NCBI GenBank assembly: GCA_944326705.1
Contig: CALVEY010000007.1
Location: forward strand, 22,865-86,864
Direction of reading: 5' to 3'
Source of the DNA: an uncultured Mucispirillum sp.
GTDB taxonomy: Bacteria; Chrysiogenota; Deferribacteres; Deferribacterales; Mucispirillaceae
Length of the DNA: 64,000 bases
Shown here in pieces: positions 29,808 through 38,845 of this stretch. The number at the start of each line of letters is the position of its first letter. The first letter of the stretch is position 1. Made by a program: the position numbers and the translations under genes. The notes below the pieces were generated by a model. It did not search any database. It was given only the letters and a program-made list of their open reading frames with translations, and had not been told where the DNA came from.

Positions 29808-29832
29808 AGTGTGGCTGAATACCAGCCACACT
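29808..29832 (+). terminator. Hairpin after hpf, probable terminator
   Basis: A perfect 10-bp stem (29808-29817 with 29823-29832) and 5-nt loop sit 7 bp after hpf. The downstream tract is ATTTATAATATTT rather than a pure T run, so termination may be partial. It separates the dinG-to-hpf operon from rapZ. Confidence 0.65.
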
Positions 29833-29873
29833 ATTTATAATATTTATATAATCCTTGATTTACAGGAATTTTT

Positions 29874-30719
29874 ATGAATAACCTTTCCATAGTAATCATA
29901 ACAGGTCTTTCTGGTGCAGGTAAATCTCATGCTGCAAAAGTATTTGAAGATTTAGGCTATTATACTATTGATAATGTGCCACTGCCTATTCTTGAAAAAG
30001 TAGTAGAGCTTTTTTACAGTCTTGATAATGGTATAACAAAAGTAGCTTTTGTAATAGATTCAAGAGCAAAAGATATTAATTTAGTTTATCAATTTATTAA
30101 GATGCTTAAAGAAAAATATAATGCAACATCTATTTTTATGGATGCATCTAGTGAAACTTTAATTAAAAGGTATAAAGAAACAAGGCGTAAACATCCCCTT
30201 GGAAGTGATGTGCCTGAATCTATTAAAAAAGAAATTACTCTTATGGGTAATGTAAAAGATATTTCTGATATTGTTTTAAATACTGATAATAAAAGTATTC
30301 ATGATTTAACAAAAGAAATAGTCAGTATTTTTGCTATGCATGCAAATGATTTTATAATCACTCTGCAGTCTTTTGGATTTAAAAATGGTGTCCCTACTGA
30401 TGCAGATATGATGTTTGATGTTCGTTTTATGCGCAACCCTCATTTTGATGACGGCCTTAGGACTATGACAGGCTTAAATGAGGAAGTTCAGGAATATGTA
30501 AAAGCTGATGAAAGTTATTATGAATTTATGGAAAAGCTGACAGGTATGGTGAAAATGCTTATTCCTTTATATGTAAAAGAAGGTAAAAAATATTTTAATA
30601 TATCTATAGGCTGCACAGGTGGAAAACACAGATCTGTAACTGTTGTTGAAAATTTAGCAGCTGCATTAGCTGACAGCTCATGTAATATAAGGATTAAACA
30701 CAGAGATATTGATAAATAA
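29874..30719 (+). CDS. rapZ: RNase adapter / nucleotide-binding protein RapZ
   Basis: P-loop protein that in E. coli targets the sRNA GlmZ to RNase E and senses glucosamine-6-phosphate. In other bacteria the YvcJ homologue has GTPase activity. The 281-residue protein has Walker A 'GLSGAGKS' at the N-terminus, 'ETRRKHPLG', and the C-terminal 'GCTGGKHRSV' motif. It stands at the head of a PTS operon and next to rpoN-hpf, as in many proteobacteria. Because this organism has RNase Y in the window, its partner nuclease may differ. Confidence 0.94.
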   Translation: MNNLSIVIITGLSGAGKSHAAKVFEDLGYYTIDNVPLPILEKVVELFYSLDNGITKVAFVIDSRAKDINLVYQFIKMLKEKYNATSIFMDASSETLIKRYKETRRKHPLGSDVPESIKKEITLMGNVKDISDIVLNTDNKSIHDLTKEIVSIFAMHANDFIITLQSFGFKNGVPTDADMMFDVRFMRNPHFDDGLRTMTGLNEEVQEYVKADESYYEFMEKLTGMVKMLIPLYVKEGKKYFNISIGCTGGKHRSVTVVENLAAALADSSCNIRIKHRDIDK

Positions 30720-30737
30720 AGGTGAAAAGGGTTTGGG

Positions 30738-31139
30738 ATGGTAATTGTTATATTAACTCATGGAATGTTTGGTGAAGAGCTTCTTCATGCTGCTGAAATG
30801 ATTATTGGAAGGCAGGATAAAGTGGAAGTTATATCTATACAAGGCGGAGTATCTATGAACGATGCGTCTTTAAAATTAGAAGATATTTTAAAGCAGTATA
30901 AAACAGAAAGCTGTCTTGTATTTACAGATATGTTTGGCGGAAGCCCTTCTAATATATCAATGGCATATTTAAATAAAAATACAGTGGAAGTAATATCAGG
31001 AGTTAACCTGCCGATGCTTTTAAAAGCATTTACTATGCGCATGGATAACTCTAATACTCTTGAGCAAATAGCTAAAGAATCAGCAGAAGCTGGACGAAAT
31101 AGTATAAAAGTAGCAGGAGAATTGCTTAATAAAAAATGA
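30738..31139 (+). CDS. PTS mannose-family EIIA component
   Basis: A 133-residue EIIA of the mannose/fructose/sorbose family. The phosphorylated His is in 'LTHGMFGEEL' near residue 8, and 'VFTDMFGGSPSN' is the family signature. It would accept phosphate from HPr and pass it to EIIB, the next gene, which it overlaps by 4 bp. It follows rapZ by 18 bp. The transported sugar cannot be read from the sequence. Confidence 0.92.
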   Translation: MVIVILTHGMFGEELLHAAEMIIGRQDKVEVISIQGGVSMNDASLKLEDILKQYKTESCLVFTDMFGGSPSNISMAYLNKNTVEVISGVNLPMLLKAFTMRMDNSNTLEQIAKESAEAGRNSIKVAGELLNKK

Positions 31140-31612
31140 AGCGTCTAATATACAGAGTAGATGACAGATTTATACATGGTCAGGTTTTAGAGGGCTGGGT
31201 AAATTATCTGCATATTAAAGATATTATTATTGTTAATGATGTTATAGCTAACGATAGTATCCGTGCGTCTATTTACCAAAGCACTCTGCCTTCTGGTTCA
31301 AAATTTTCTGTATATACTGTAGATGATTTCTGTGCAAAAAAACCTTATCTTAAAACTAAGAAGAAATTTACATTAATTTTGCTTGGCTCTGTTGATGATT
31401 TATTAAAAACACAGGAAACTTTTTCATCAAATATTTATTTTAATATTGGATGTGTTGCAGACAGAACACATGATGTGTGCATTAATGACAGCGTATTTTT
31501 ATCATTAAATGATTTTCATAAACTTCAAACATTATCAGAAAATTATGATATTTACTTCCATAAAGTTCCATGGGAAAAACCAGTAATATTTTCTCACAAC
31601 CAAAGAGCGTAG
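31136..31612 (+). CDS. PTS mannose/sorbose-family EIIB component
   Basis: A 158-residue EIIB of the sorbose subfamily. The N-terminal 'RVDDRFIHGQVLEGW' holds the phospho-accepting His in the loop 'RFIHGQV'. It receives phosphate from EIIA and gives it to the sugar during transport by EIIC/EIID. It overlaps the EIIA gene by 4 bp and is 7 bp from EIIC. Confidence 0.92.
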   Translation: MKRLIYRVDDRFIHGQVLEGWVNYLHIKDIIIVNDVIANDSIRASIYQSTLPSGSKFSVYTVDDFCAKKPYLKTKKKFTLILLGSVDDLLKTQETFSSNIYFNIGCVADRTHDVCINDSVFLSLNDFHKLQTLSENYDIYFHKVPWEKPVIFSHNQRA

Positions 31613-31619
31613 GTGCGGT

Positions 31620-32303
31620 ATGGAAGAAATATCTATTTGGCAGATAATATTTCTTATCATTTTCTCTGGGTTTATTTCTATAGACAGGCTTGCTGGCTTA
31701 AATATAATGATTTCTCGTCCTATTATTGTATCAGGTATTATAGGTATAGTTTTTAATAATATTTATGCAGCACTTATGATAGGGCTTATATTTGAGTTTA
31801 TAGGTATGCTTGAAGTGCCTGTTGGAACAACTATTGCTCATGATGATACTTTTGGCGGTTACGCTGGAGCATCAGCTGTGCTTCTTGGGTATATAAACCC
31901 TGATGCTGTTAATATTTTAGCTGCTATTTTTATTATTTCACTTTTAATGTATCCTGTTACTTTATCAGACAAAGGTTTTAGGGAAATCAACAGATATCTT
32001 GTTAAAAAAAGTGTTATTAATAACAAAACAGGTAATGAAAACAGGCTGATTTCTTTAGGTATTTTTTTAGCATTTATACGCGGAGTAGTAGTTTATAATG
32101 CAGGTCTTATAATTGTTTTAGTTTTTATGAGCATTATAAGCACTATTGAGCTTCATTTTACAAACCTTTATAAACCAGTTGTAGCTTTAACTATTATAGC
32201 TACATTTATGTCTGACTATTTGTTAAGATTTTTAATTATTAATAGATTATATAAAGTATTACTGCTGGCATTAGGTGTAGCTGCAGGCTGGTGGATAATA
32301 TGA
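31620..32303 (+). CDS. PTS mannose-family EIIC membrane component
   Basis: Integral membrane sugar channel subunit with several hydrophobic helices over its 227 residues. 'GIVFNNIYAALMIGLIFEFI' and 'VPVGTTIAHDD' match the EIIC-Man family. It is shorter than the roughly 260-residue enterobacterial proteins, as in deltaproteobacterial-type systems. It overlaps EIID by 4 bp (ATGA). Confidence 0.88.
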   Translation: MEEISIWQIIFLIIFSGFISIDRLAGLNIMISRPIIVSGIIGIVFNNIYAALMIGLIFEFIGMLEVPVGTTIAHDDTFGGYAGASAVLLGYINPDAVNILAAIFIISLLMYPVTLSDKGFREINRYLVKKSVINNKTGNENRLISLGIFLAFIRGVVVYNAGLIIVLVFMSIISTIELHFTNLYKPVVALTIIATFMSDYLLRFLIINRLYKVLLLALGVAAGWWII

Positions 32304-33004
32304 GAAGATTGGTTATATTTCCAACACTTTTAAAAAGTATGTTTTATCAAGGCAACTGGAATATTACCAATATGCAGGGCACAGGCTTCAGGTGGCTTTT
32401 AAAAGATTTTTTTAAACATAATAAAACTGAGCTGCCATCAGATTTTGATTCTTCGCCACTTTACTATTTTAATACTAACCCTTATTTAGTGACTTTTATT
32501 TTAGGTTTATTATTAAAAGAAACACAGGAAAAAGGCAAAATAGGGGATTATGATAAAATATATTCATCTGCGCTTGCTGCATTAGGTGATACTTTTTTCT
32601 GGCATTCTTTAAGACCTTTTGCGTTTTTTGTTTCAATATGGGCAATTGTAGTAAACCCTGTATTATTGATAATTTTATATCTTGTTGTTTTTAACTTATT
32701 TAACATAGTTTTTAGAGTGCTTGGTTTTTATTACGGCTATACATTTGGTGCAAATGTAATGTTTTTATTTAATAAGATAGGCTTTAATAAATGGAGTGCC
32801 ATTTTTGATGCAATGACCACCTTTATGGCTGGTTTTGTAATAGCCTATGTTATTAAATATCAATATTATGAAGGCTCTATACACGTTATTAAATCAGTTT
32901 TATTGTTTATTGTAGGTATAATACTTTCTAAATGGGTGCGAGGACCGTTAGAACTGATAATTGTAACTACAATACTTGGAGTGCTGTTATTATTTGGAGT
33001 ATAA
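32300..33004 (+). CDS. PTS mannose-family EIID membrane component
   Basis: Second membrane subunit of the mannose-type permease, 234 residues from the ATG at 32300. The GTG at 32291 is in frame but lies within the ribosome-binding region GGTGGAT. The N-terminal 'MFYQGNWNITNMQGTGF' block and 'LGDTFFWHSLRPF' are characteristic of EIID; hydrophobic helices fill the C-terminal half. It is shorter than the enterobacterial ManZ (about 280 residues). Confidence 0.88.
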   Translation: MRRLVIFPTLLKSMFYQGNWNITNMQGTGFRWLLKDFFKHNKTELPSDFDSSPLYYFNTNPYLVTFILGLLLKETQEKGKIGDYDKIYSSALAALGDTFFWHSLRPFAFFVSIWAIVVNPVLLIILYLVVFNLFNIVFRVLGFYYGYTFGANVMFLFNKIGFNKWSAIFDAMTTFMAGFVIAYVIKYQYYEGSIHVIKSVLLFIVGIILSKWVRGPLELIIVTTILGVLLLFGV

Positions 33005-33005
33005 T

Positions 33006-33278
33006 ATGAGTTATACATTTGAAGCAGTTATCAAAAATAAATTAGGAATACATGCGCGTATTGCTGCATTACTTGTGAAAACAGTTAATAAATATGATGC
33101 AGAAGCATATATACTTTTCCATGGTTATAAAGTAAATATAAAACATTTAATAGATGTTATATCTTTATCTATTACTCAGAATTCTGTAGTAGAAATAAAT
33201 GTGGAAGGAAAAGATGCTGCAGAGTGCAGTGAAGAACTGCAGCAGTTAATAGAAAATAGTTTTGGAGAAATATCTTGA
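33006..33278 (+). CDS. ptsH: Phosphocarrier protein HPr
   Basis: Shuttles phosphate from EI to EIIA. The 90-residue protein keeps the active 'GIHAR' with His16 (His15 in standard numbering). The following Pro is replaced by Ile19. The residue matching regulatory Ser46 is His47 ('NIKHLIDV' where NxKSI is usual). HPr kinase control is therefore not expected, and no hprK is nearby. The ATG at 33006 was chosen because a longer frame from 32976 begins inside EIID. It overlaps ptsI by 4 bp. Confidence 0.92.
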   Translation: MSYTFEAVIKNKLGIHARIAALLVKTVNKYDAEAYILFHGYKVNIKHLIDVISLSITQNSVVEINVEGKDAAECSEELQQLIENSFGEIS

Positions 33279-34987
33279 TTATTAAAAAAGGTGCTGCAAT
33301 ATCAAATGGTATTGCTATTGGTAGAGCGTTAGTTATATGTCGCGATAAAATCAGTGTTAAAGGTTATAAAATACAGGATACTAATACTGAAATAGAAAAA
33401 CTGCATACTGCAGTATCCCACACATCAAAACTTTTAGACCAAATGCAGCTTTTAAGTAAAACATATAAAGAGCTGTATGATGTATATAAACTGCTTTTAA
33501 CTGATGAATCATTTATTGGAAAGGCAGTATCAATTATTGAAGAAGAAAAAGTTAATGCAGAATATGCTTTGAAAAAAGTAACTGATAATTTAATGAATAA
33601 ACTCTCTCTTTCAGATAATGAATATTTTCAAGCAAGAATGCATGATATAAAAGATATATATATGCGTCTTGTCCGTTATATGTCAAATATTGTTGTAGAA
33701 AATATTGAAGAAGCAGACGAAAATTCTATTTTAATATTTAGTGATTTTACTGTTTCAGATATTGATGCTATGGTGAAAAAGAAAGTTAAAGGCTTTGTTT
33801 CTTCATCAGGCAATAAAATGAGCCATAAAAGCATAATAGTTAGAGAATCAGGCATTGTATCAGTATCTAATATAAAAAATATAGATACAGTAATAAAAAC
33901 TGGCGATACTGTTATTGTGGATGGGTTTCTAGGCTATGTTACTGTTAACCCAGATGAAGCAACATTAAAAAAATATAAAAAGAAAAAAGAAGATTATGAT
34001 AATTTCTTATATTCTGTAAAAAATGAACATGATACAACATGCAAAACAAAAGACGGCAGTGTTGTTTCATTATATGCGAATATAAATAGTAATGACGAAT
34101 TAACCCATATAAATGTGCATGGATTAAATGGAGTAGGGCTTTACAGAACTGAGTTTTTATATATAAATAATGGTCTTTTATCAGAAGAAGAGCAGTATAA
34201 TATATATAAAACAGCACTGCTTGCTTTACATAATAAACCGCTTGTAGTAAGAACTTTTGATTTAGGCGGTGATAAAATCAGCAGATTTATGCCAAACTCT
34301 ATAGAAGAAAACCCTGCACTTGGTCTTAGAGCTATAAGATATAGTATGAAATACCGTGATTTTTTCAGTGCGCAGATAAGGGCTGTTTTAAGAGCTGGCA
34401 CATCTGGGGATATAAGACTTTTACTGCCTATGATATCATCTGTTGATGAGCTTTTGGAAGTAAAAGCTATTATAGAAAGCGAAAAAAAACGCCTGCAGGA
34501 AATGAATATTCCGTATAGAGATAATATACCTGTTGGTATAATGATAGAAGTGCCGTCTACTGCTATTGCAATAGACAGGTTTATTAAATATGCAGATTTT
34601 TTCAGTATAGGGACAAATGATTTAATTCAGTATATGATAGGCGTTGATAGAAATAATGAAGATGTAAGCAGCCTTTATTCACCTGTGCATCCTGCTATCC
34701 TTTACACTTTAAAAAATATTTACGATAAAGTATCAGAATCAGGCAAACCAATATCAATATGTGGGGAGTTAGCAGGTGACGGTAGATATACTGCAGTATT
34801 AATCGGGCTTGGATACCGTTCATTCAGTATGAATCCGCGTTCATCTTATATGATTAGAAAAATGCTTTCAACTTTTAATGTTAATGACTGTAAAAGGCTT
34901 GCAAATATCTTGTTAAGCTGTGATACAATAGATGAAATTGAAGCATTAATTACTGATTTTAATGGAAAACAAATTTTGTCCGATTAA
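33275..34987 (+). CDS. ptsI: PTS enzyme I (phosphoenolpyruvate-protein phosphotransferase)
   Basis: Starts the PTS phosphorelay by taking phosphate from PEP. The 570-residue protein has the N-terminal HPr-binding/phospho-His domain with the active His in 'KMSHKSIIVRES' (around residue 190). The C-terminal PEP-binding barrel shows 'GLYRTEFLY', 'RTFDLGGDK', 'GTNDLIQY' and the active Cys in 'ICGELAGD'. It starts with TTG, overlapping the ptsH stop. It completes a full PTS within one operon. Confidence 0.94.
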   Translation: MIIKKGAAISNGIAIGRALVICRDKISVKGYKIQDTNTEIEKLHTAVSHTSKLLDQMQLLSKTYKELYDVYKLLLTDESFIGKAVSIIEEEKVNAEYALKKVTDNLMNKLSLSDNEYFQARMHDIKDIYMRLVRYMSNIVVENIEEADENSILIFSDFTVSDIDAMVKKKVKGFVSSSGNKMSHKSIIVRESGIVSVSNIKNIDTVIKTGDTVIVDGFLGYVTVNPDEATLKKYKKKKEDYDNFLYSVKNEHDTTCKTKDGSVVSLYANINSNDELTHINVHGLNGVGLYRTEFLYINNGLLSEEEQYNIYKTALLALHNKPLVVRTFDLGGDKISRFMPNSIEENPALGLRAIRYSMKYRDFFSAQIRAVLRAGTSGDIRLLLPMISSVDELLEVKAIIESEKKRLQEMNIPYRDNIPVGIMIEVPSTAIAIDRFIKYADFFSIGTNDLIQYMIGVDRNNEDVSSLYSPVHPAILYTLKNIYDKVSESGKPISICGELAGDGRYTAVLIGLGYRSFSMNPRSSYMIRKMLSTFNVNDCKRLANILLSCDTIDEIEALITDFNGKQILSD

Positions 34988-34998
34988 TAAATATATAT

Positions 34999-35027
34999 TT
35001 GACAAATAATATAATTCTATTTATAAT
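34999..35027 (+). promoter_or_regulatory. Consensus sigma-70 promoter of the ABC exporter operon
   Basis: TTGACA (34999-35004), a 17-bp spacer and TATAAT (35022-35027) match the sigma-70 consensus exactly. The transcript would start about 35034 and carry a leader of some 50 nt before the HlyD-like gene. It lies directly after ptsI, so the exporter can be expressed independently of the PTS. Confidence 0.85.
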
Positions 35028-35086
35028 ATAATAGTAAATTATATAATATTTAGTAGTGATAATTATATATTATGTTTAGGTGAATT

Positions 35087-35872
35087 ATGAAAAAAGTGAT
35101 TATTTTACTTGTTGTTATAGCAGTATTAGCAATAGGATTTTTTGCAGGATATAGATATTTATATAAAAAAGCCGACAGTGTTTTCAAACTTTCTGGTGAA
35201 ATACAGATGACACAAGTTGATGTTGCTTTTCAAGTGCCTGGCACTATTTCTCACAGATATTTTTCAGAAGGTATGGCAGTTAAAAAAGACCAGCTTCTTG
35301 CAGAATTAAATAACGAAACATATTTAACTCAACAGAAAATGGCTAAAGCTAATGAAGAAGCAGCAAAATGGGGCTTGGAAGAATTAAAAGCCAGCTTAAA
35401 AAAAGCAGGCACAACTAATAACAATTTATTAGAAAAAACTCAGGCACAGTTAGATGCTGCATCTGCAAATAGAGAGCTTGCTGATTATCAGTTATCATAT
35501 ACTAAACTTAATTCACCATTAAACGGAGTTATTTTAGCAGCTTATAAAGAAGAAGGTGAAGTGGTTGCAGCAGGTGCTCCTGTATTTTCTATTGGTGATA
35601 CAGATAAACTTTGGCTTAGAGCATATCTGCCAGAAACAAAAACTGATGCTGTTAAATTAGGTCAGAAAATGATTATAAAAATTGATAGTATGCCTAATGA
35701 AAAATTTGAAGGAAAAATTGTTTTTATTTCTGATAAAGCAGAGTTTACTCCAAAACAAATTTATACTACAGAAGAAAGAGTTAAACTTGTTTATAAAGTG
35801 AAAATAGAAATTACAGATACAAAAGGTATCTTAAAACCAGGTATTCCAGCAGATGCATTTTTAGAGGAATAA
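35087..35872 (+). CDS. HlyD-family periplasmic adaptor of an ABC exporter
   Basis: Membrane fusion protein linking an inner-membrane ABC exporter to the outer membrane. The 261-residue protein has one N-terminal transmembrane helix (about residues 3-21), a first lipoyl half-motif ('VAFQVPGTISHRYFSEGMAV'), a short helical hairpin (about 82-130) and a second half ('YTKLNSPLNGVILAAYKEEGEVV') with a beta-barrel domain after it. The organisation resembles the YbhG-YbhF-YbhS-YbhR drug exporter of E. coli. Two ATPase and two permease genes follow directly; no outer-membrane TolC partner is in the window. Confidence 0.9.
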   Translation: MKKVIILLVVIAVLAIGFFAGYRYLYKKADSVFKLSGEIQMTQVDVAFQVPGTISHRYFSEGMAVKKDQLLAELNNETYLTQQKMAKANEEAAKWGLEELKASLKKAGTTNNNLLEKTQAQLDAASANRELADYQLSYTKLNSPLNGVILAAYKEEGEVVAAGAPVFSIGDTDKLWLRAYLPETKTDAVKLGQKMIIKIDSMPNEKFEGKIVFISDKAEFTPKQIYTTEERVKLVYKVKIEITDTKGILKPGIPADAFLEE

Positions 35873-35876
35873 TCTA

Positions 35877-36797
35877 ATGTCTAAATCAGAATTGATTATT
35901 TCTGAAAACTTATCAAAATCCTTTGGAGATAACCATGCGTTAGTAGATTTTTCTCTTTCAGTTAAGCAGGGAGAAATTTCTGGTATTGTAGGACCTGATG
36001 GTGCAGGTAAAACTACAGCTATGCGCATATTATCTACAGTATCTATGCCTGATAAAGGCTCTTTATTTATCAATGGTGTAAATGCCTTAAAAGATTACCG
36101 CGGTGCAAGAAAAAGTATTGGTTATATGAGCCAGAAATTTGGCTTATATATAGATATGAGTGTAGAAGAAAATATTAATTTCTTTGCAGATTTGCAGGGT
36201 GTTCCTAAATCAGAAATAAACGATAGAAAAAAAATGCTTTTAACAGCAAGCGGTATGTATCAGTTCCGCTCTCGGCTTGCAGGCAGGCTTTCAGGTGGTA
36301 TGAAGCAGAAACTTGCATTATGCTGTGCATTAATCCATGAACCAAAAGTATTAATATTAGATGAACCTACAAATGGGGTGGACCCTGTTTCTCGCAGAGA
36401 ATTCTGGCAGATATTAAACAGGTTTGCTTCAGACGGCACAGCTATTGTATATGCTACAAGTTATCTTGATGAAGCAGAAAGATGTAATACTATTAACTTA
36501 ATGAATAAAGGAAGTATTATTGCAGGTGGTCATTTAGAATATCTGCAGTCACTGCCTGAAATAGAAGTTATTGAAGTAAAAGGGGAAAAAGTCCGCAATA
36601 TAATGGAAAATATACCTGCAAAATATGGTAAAGTATGGTCTTTTGGTTCAGCTTTGCATATACATGCACCAAAAGGTAGAAATTATGCGGAAAGTCTTAA
36701 AACTTTATTAAACAATAATTATGAAATATCTGTTATACCACCTTCGCTGGAAGATATTTTTACTTATCTTACATATAAAGGTGATACAAATGAGTAA
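35877..36797 (+). CDS. ABC-2 type exporter ATP-binding protein (first of two)
   Basis: A single-domain ABC ATPase of 306 residues. It has Walker A 'GPDGAGKTT', Q-loop 'GYMSQKFGLY', signature 'LSGGMKQK' and Walker B 'VLILDEPTNGVDP'; the H-loop position reads 'YATSYLDEAE', where Ser replaces the usual His. In the related YbhF the two nucleotide-binding halves are fused in one protein; here they are separate overlapping genes. The missing switch His suggests this half may be the less active one, which is inference. It overlaps the next ATPase gene by 8 bp. Confidence 0.91.
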   Translation: MSKSELIISENLSKSFGDNHALVDFSLSVKQGEISGIVGPDGAGKTTAMRILSTVSMPDKGSLFINGVNALKDYRGARKSIGYMSQKFGLYIDMSVEENINFFADLQGVPKSEINDRKKMLLTASGMYQFRSRLAGRLSGGMKQKLALCCALIHEPKVLILDEPTNGVDPVSRREFWQILNRFASDGTAIVYATSYLDEAERCNTINLMNKGSIIAGGHLEYLQSLPEIEVIEVKGEKVRNIMENIPAKYGKVWSFGSALHIHAPKGRNYAESLKTLLNNNYEISVIPPSLEDIFTYLTYKGDTNE

Positions 36798-37716
36798 TAT
36801 TGCTGTTTCTGTTAAAAACCTGACAAAAAAATTTGGTGATTTTACTGCTGTATCAGATGTTACTTTTGATGTGGAAAAAGGTGAGATTTTTGGCTTTTTA
36901 GGTGCAAATGGTGCTGGTAAATCTACAACTATCAGAATGTTATGCGGGATTTTGCCCCCAACTTCAGGCACAGGTATTATTGCAGGATATGATGTTTTAA
37001 AAAATCCTGGTATGGTCAGGCAGAATATTGGATATATGAGCCAGAAATTTTCTTTATATGATGAGCTTACAGTTTATGAAAATATGAAATTTTTTGCTAA
37101 ACTGTATTCTGTTTCAGGTAAAAATATAAATGATGCAGTTAATGAAGCTGTTGAACAGGTAAAATTAAACGGTTATGAGCATGTGAAAACTAAAAGTCTT
37201 TCATCAGGTATAAAACAAAGGCTTTCTTTAGCATGTGCTATTATCCATAAACCACAGATTATTTTTTTAGATGAACCAACATCTGGTGTAGATCCTGTAT
37301 CAAGACGCAATTTCTGGGACTTAATTTATAATTTTGCATCAGTTGGTGTTACAATATTTGTTACAACTCACTATATGGACGAAGCCGAATACTGTGATAG
37401 AATAGCAATGATAAGCTCTGGTACATTAAAAGAAATAGGCACTCCAGAAGAGCTTAAAACAAGTAAAATGATATGGAATGTATATAAAATTAAAGGGTTT
37501 GGGTTATATGATGTGGCACAAACTATATTAAGAATGGAAAATGTTTTTGATGTAGGGCTGCTTTCTGATTCTATCCGTATTTTATCATCTAACTTAACGC
37601 CTGATGATATTATGAAATATTTAGATAAAAATGGCTATAAAGGTTATATTGTTGAGCAGGCAGAAGCTGTGTTAGAAGATGTATTTGTCAGCTTTGCTGG
37701 AGGTCAAAACAGATGA
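36790..37716 (+). CDS. ABC-2 type exporter ATP-binding protein (second of two)
   Basis: A 308-residue ABC ATPase: Walker A 'GANGAGKST', Q-loop 'GYMSQKFSLY', signature 'LSSGIKQR' (a variant of LSGGQ), Walker B 'IIFLDEPTSGVDP' and a normal H-loop 'VTTHYMDEAE'. Together with the first ATPase it gives the exporter asymmetric nucleotide sites, with the switch His present only here. The ATG at 36790 is chosen; an in-frame ATG at 36721 lies deep in the previous gene. It overlaps the first permease gene by 4 bp. Confidence 0.92.
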   Translation: MSNIAVSVKNLTKKFGDFTAVSDVTFDVEKGEIFGFLGANGAGKSTTIRMLCGILPPTSGTGIIAGYDVLKNPGMVRQNIGYMSQKFSLYDELTVYENMKFFAKLYSVSGKNINDAVNEAVEQVKLNGYEHVKTKSLSSGIKQRLSLACAIIHKPQIIFLDEPTSGVDPVSRRNFWDLIYNFASVGVTIFVTTHYMDEAEYCDRIAMISSGTLKEIGTPEELKTSKMIWNVYKIKGFGLYDVAQTILRMENVFDVGLLSDSIRILSSNLTPDDIMKYLDKNGYKGYIVEQAEAVLEDVFVSFAGGQNR

Positions 37717-38843
37717 GTATAAGAAGAATTAAAGCCATAAGCTATAAAGAATTTATTCATCTGTTTCGTGATATTAGAAGCCTTATGGTTATAATACTTG
37801 TGCCTGTAATACTGCTTGTATTATTTGGTTATGCATTAAAACTTGATGTAGAAAATGTAAGCATAGGAGTTCTTGATTTTTCTAACAGTGAAAGAAGTAA
37901 AGAGTATATTGCAGGTTTTGATGCAACAAGTGCTTTTAATGTAAACTATCATCTATCTAATTATGAAGAAGCGGAATATCTGCTTGATACTAATAAAATT
38001 AAAATGATACTTGTTATTAAAAGTGATTTTGATAAAGAACTTAATACTAACTATAATACAAAAATACAGGCAATCATTGACGGCAGTGATATAACAACTG
38101 CATCATCTATTATGAACTATGTAACAGGAATTACTGCTGAATATAACAGATCATTTATTGAATATGTTTTAAGAAATAACCAGATAAATGTTGCTTTTGG
38201 TACAGTTATTCCAGAGATTAGATACTGGTTTAATGAAGATATGAGAAGTGTAAACTATCTTTTTCCTGGTCTTGTAGCTATTATTATGTCAGTTGTTGCA
38301 GGTTTTTTAACATCTCTGACCATTTCAAGAGAGTGGGAAACTGGCACAATGGAGCAGCTTATCCCTACACCAGTTACAGAAGGAGAGGTAATTACAGGAA
38401 AACTTATTACTTATTTTTTAATAGGCTTAATAGATGTTATAATATATATACTTATGGGTGAGTTCCTGTTCCATGTGCCATTAATGGGTAACTCTTTATT
38501 AGTATTTTTATTTGCCACAATCTTTTTAATGTGTATGCTTTCTTTTGGTATTTTTGTAAGTATTGTTATGAAAAGCCAGTTAGCATCAAGTCAGGTAACA
38601 ACAACGACAACAATGCTTCCTGCATTTTTATTATCAGGATTTGTTTTTGATATTAATAATATGCCTGTAGTTATCCAGTGGATAACATATCTTTTCCCTG
38701 CAAGATATTTTGTGGATATTTTAAGGGGGCTTTATTTAAAAGGTGTTGGAATAGAATATTTATATATTAATGCAGGCTTTTTAATATTTTATTCTGTAAT
38801 ACTGCTTGTGCTGTGCAGACTGTTATTTAAATTGAGAGCATAA
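37713..38843 (+). CDS. ABC-2 type exporter permease (first of two)
   Basis: A 376-residue membrane protein with the ABC-2 permease plan: one N-terminal helix (about residues 23-43), a roughly 150-residue extracytoplasmic domain and five or six helices in the C-terminal half. The conserved 'EWETGTMEQLIPTPVTEGEVITGK' region, split across residues 208-231, is the coupling segment. It is similar to YbhS/YhhJ-type drug permeases. It forms a heteromeric pair with the next gene. Confidence 0.9.
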   Translation: MSIRRIKAISYKEFIHLFRDIRSLMVIILVPVILLVLFGYALKLDVENVSIGVLDFSNSERSKEYIAGFDATSAFNVNYHLSNYEEAEYLLDTNKIKMILVIKSDFDKELNTNYNTKIQAIIDGSDITTASSIMNYVTGITAEYNRSFIEYVLRNNQINVAFGTVIPEIRYWFNEDMRSVNYLFPGLVAIIMSVVAGFLTSLTISREWETGTMEQLIPTPVTEGEVITGKLITYFLIGLIDVIIYILMGEFLFHVPLMGNSLLVFLFATIFLMCMLSFGIFVSIVMKSQLASSQVTTTTTMLPAFLLSGFVFDINNMPVVIQWITYLFPARYFVDILRGLYLKGVGIEYLYINAGFLIFYSVILLVLCRLLFKLRA

Positions 38844-38845
38844 CT

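Noticed and set aside
36790..37716. Variant LSSG signature as proof of an inactive ATPase
   Set aside because: Related YbhF/RbbA-type ATPases also have non-canonical signatures, so this alone does not show loss of activity.
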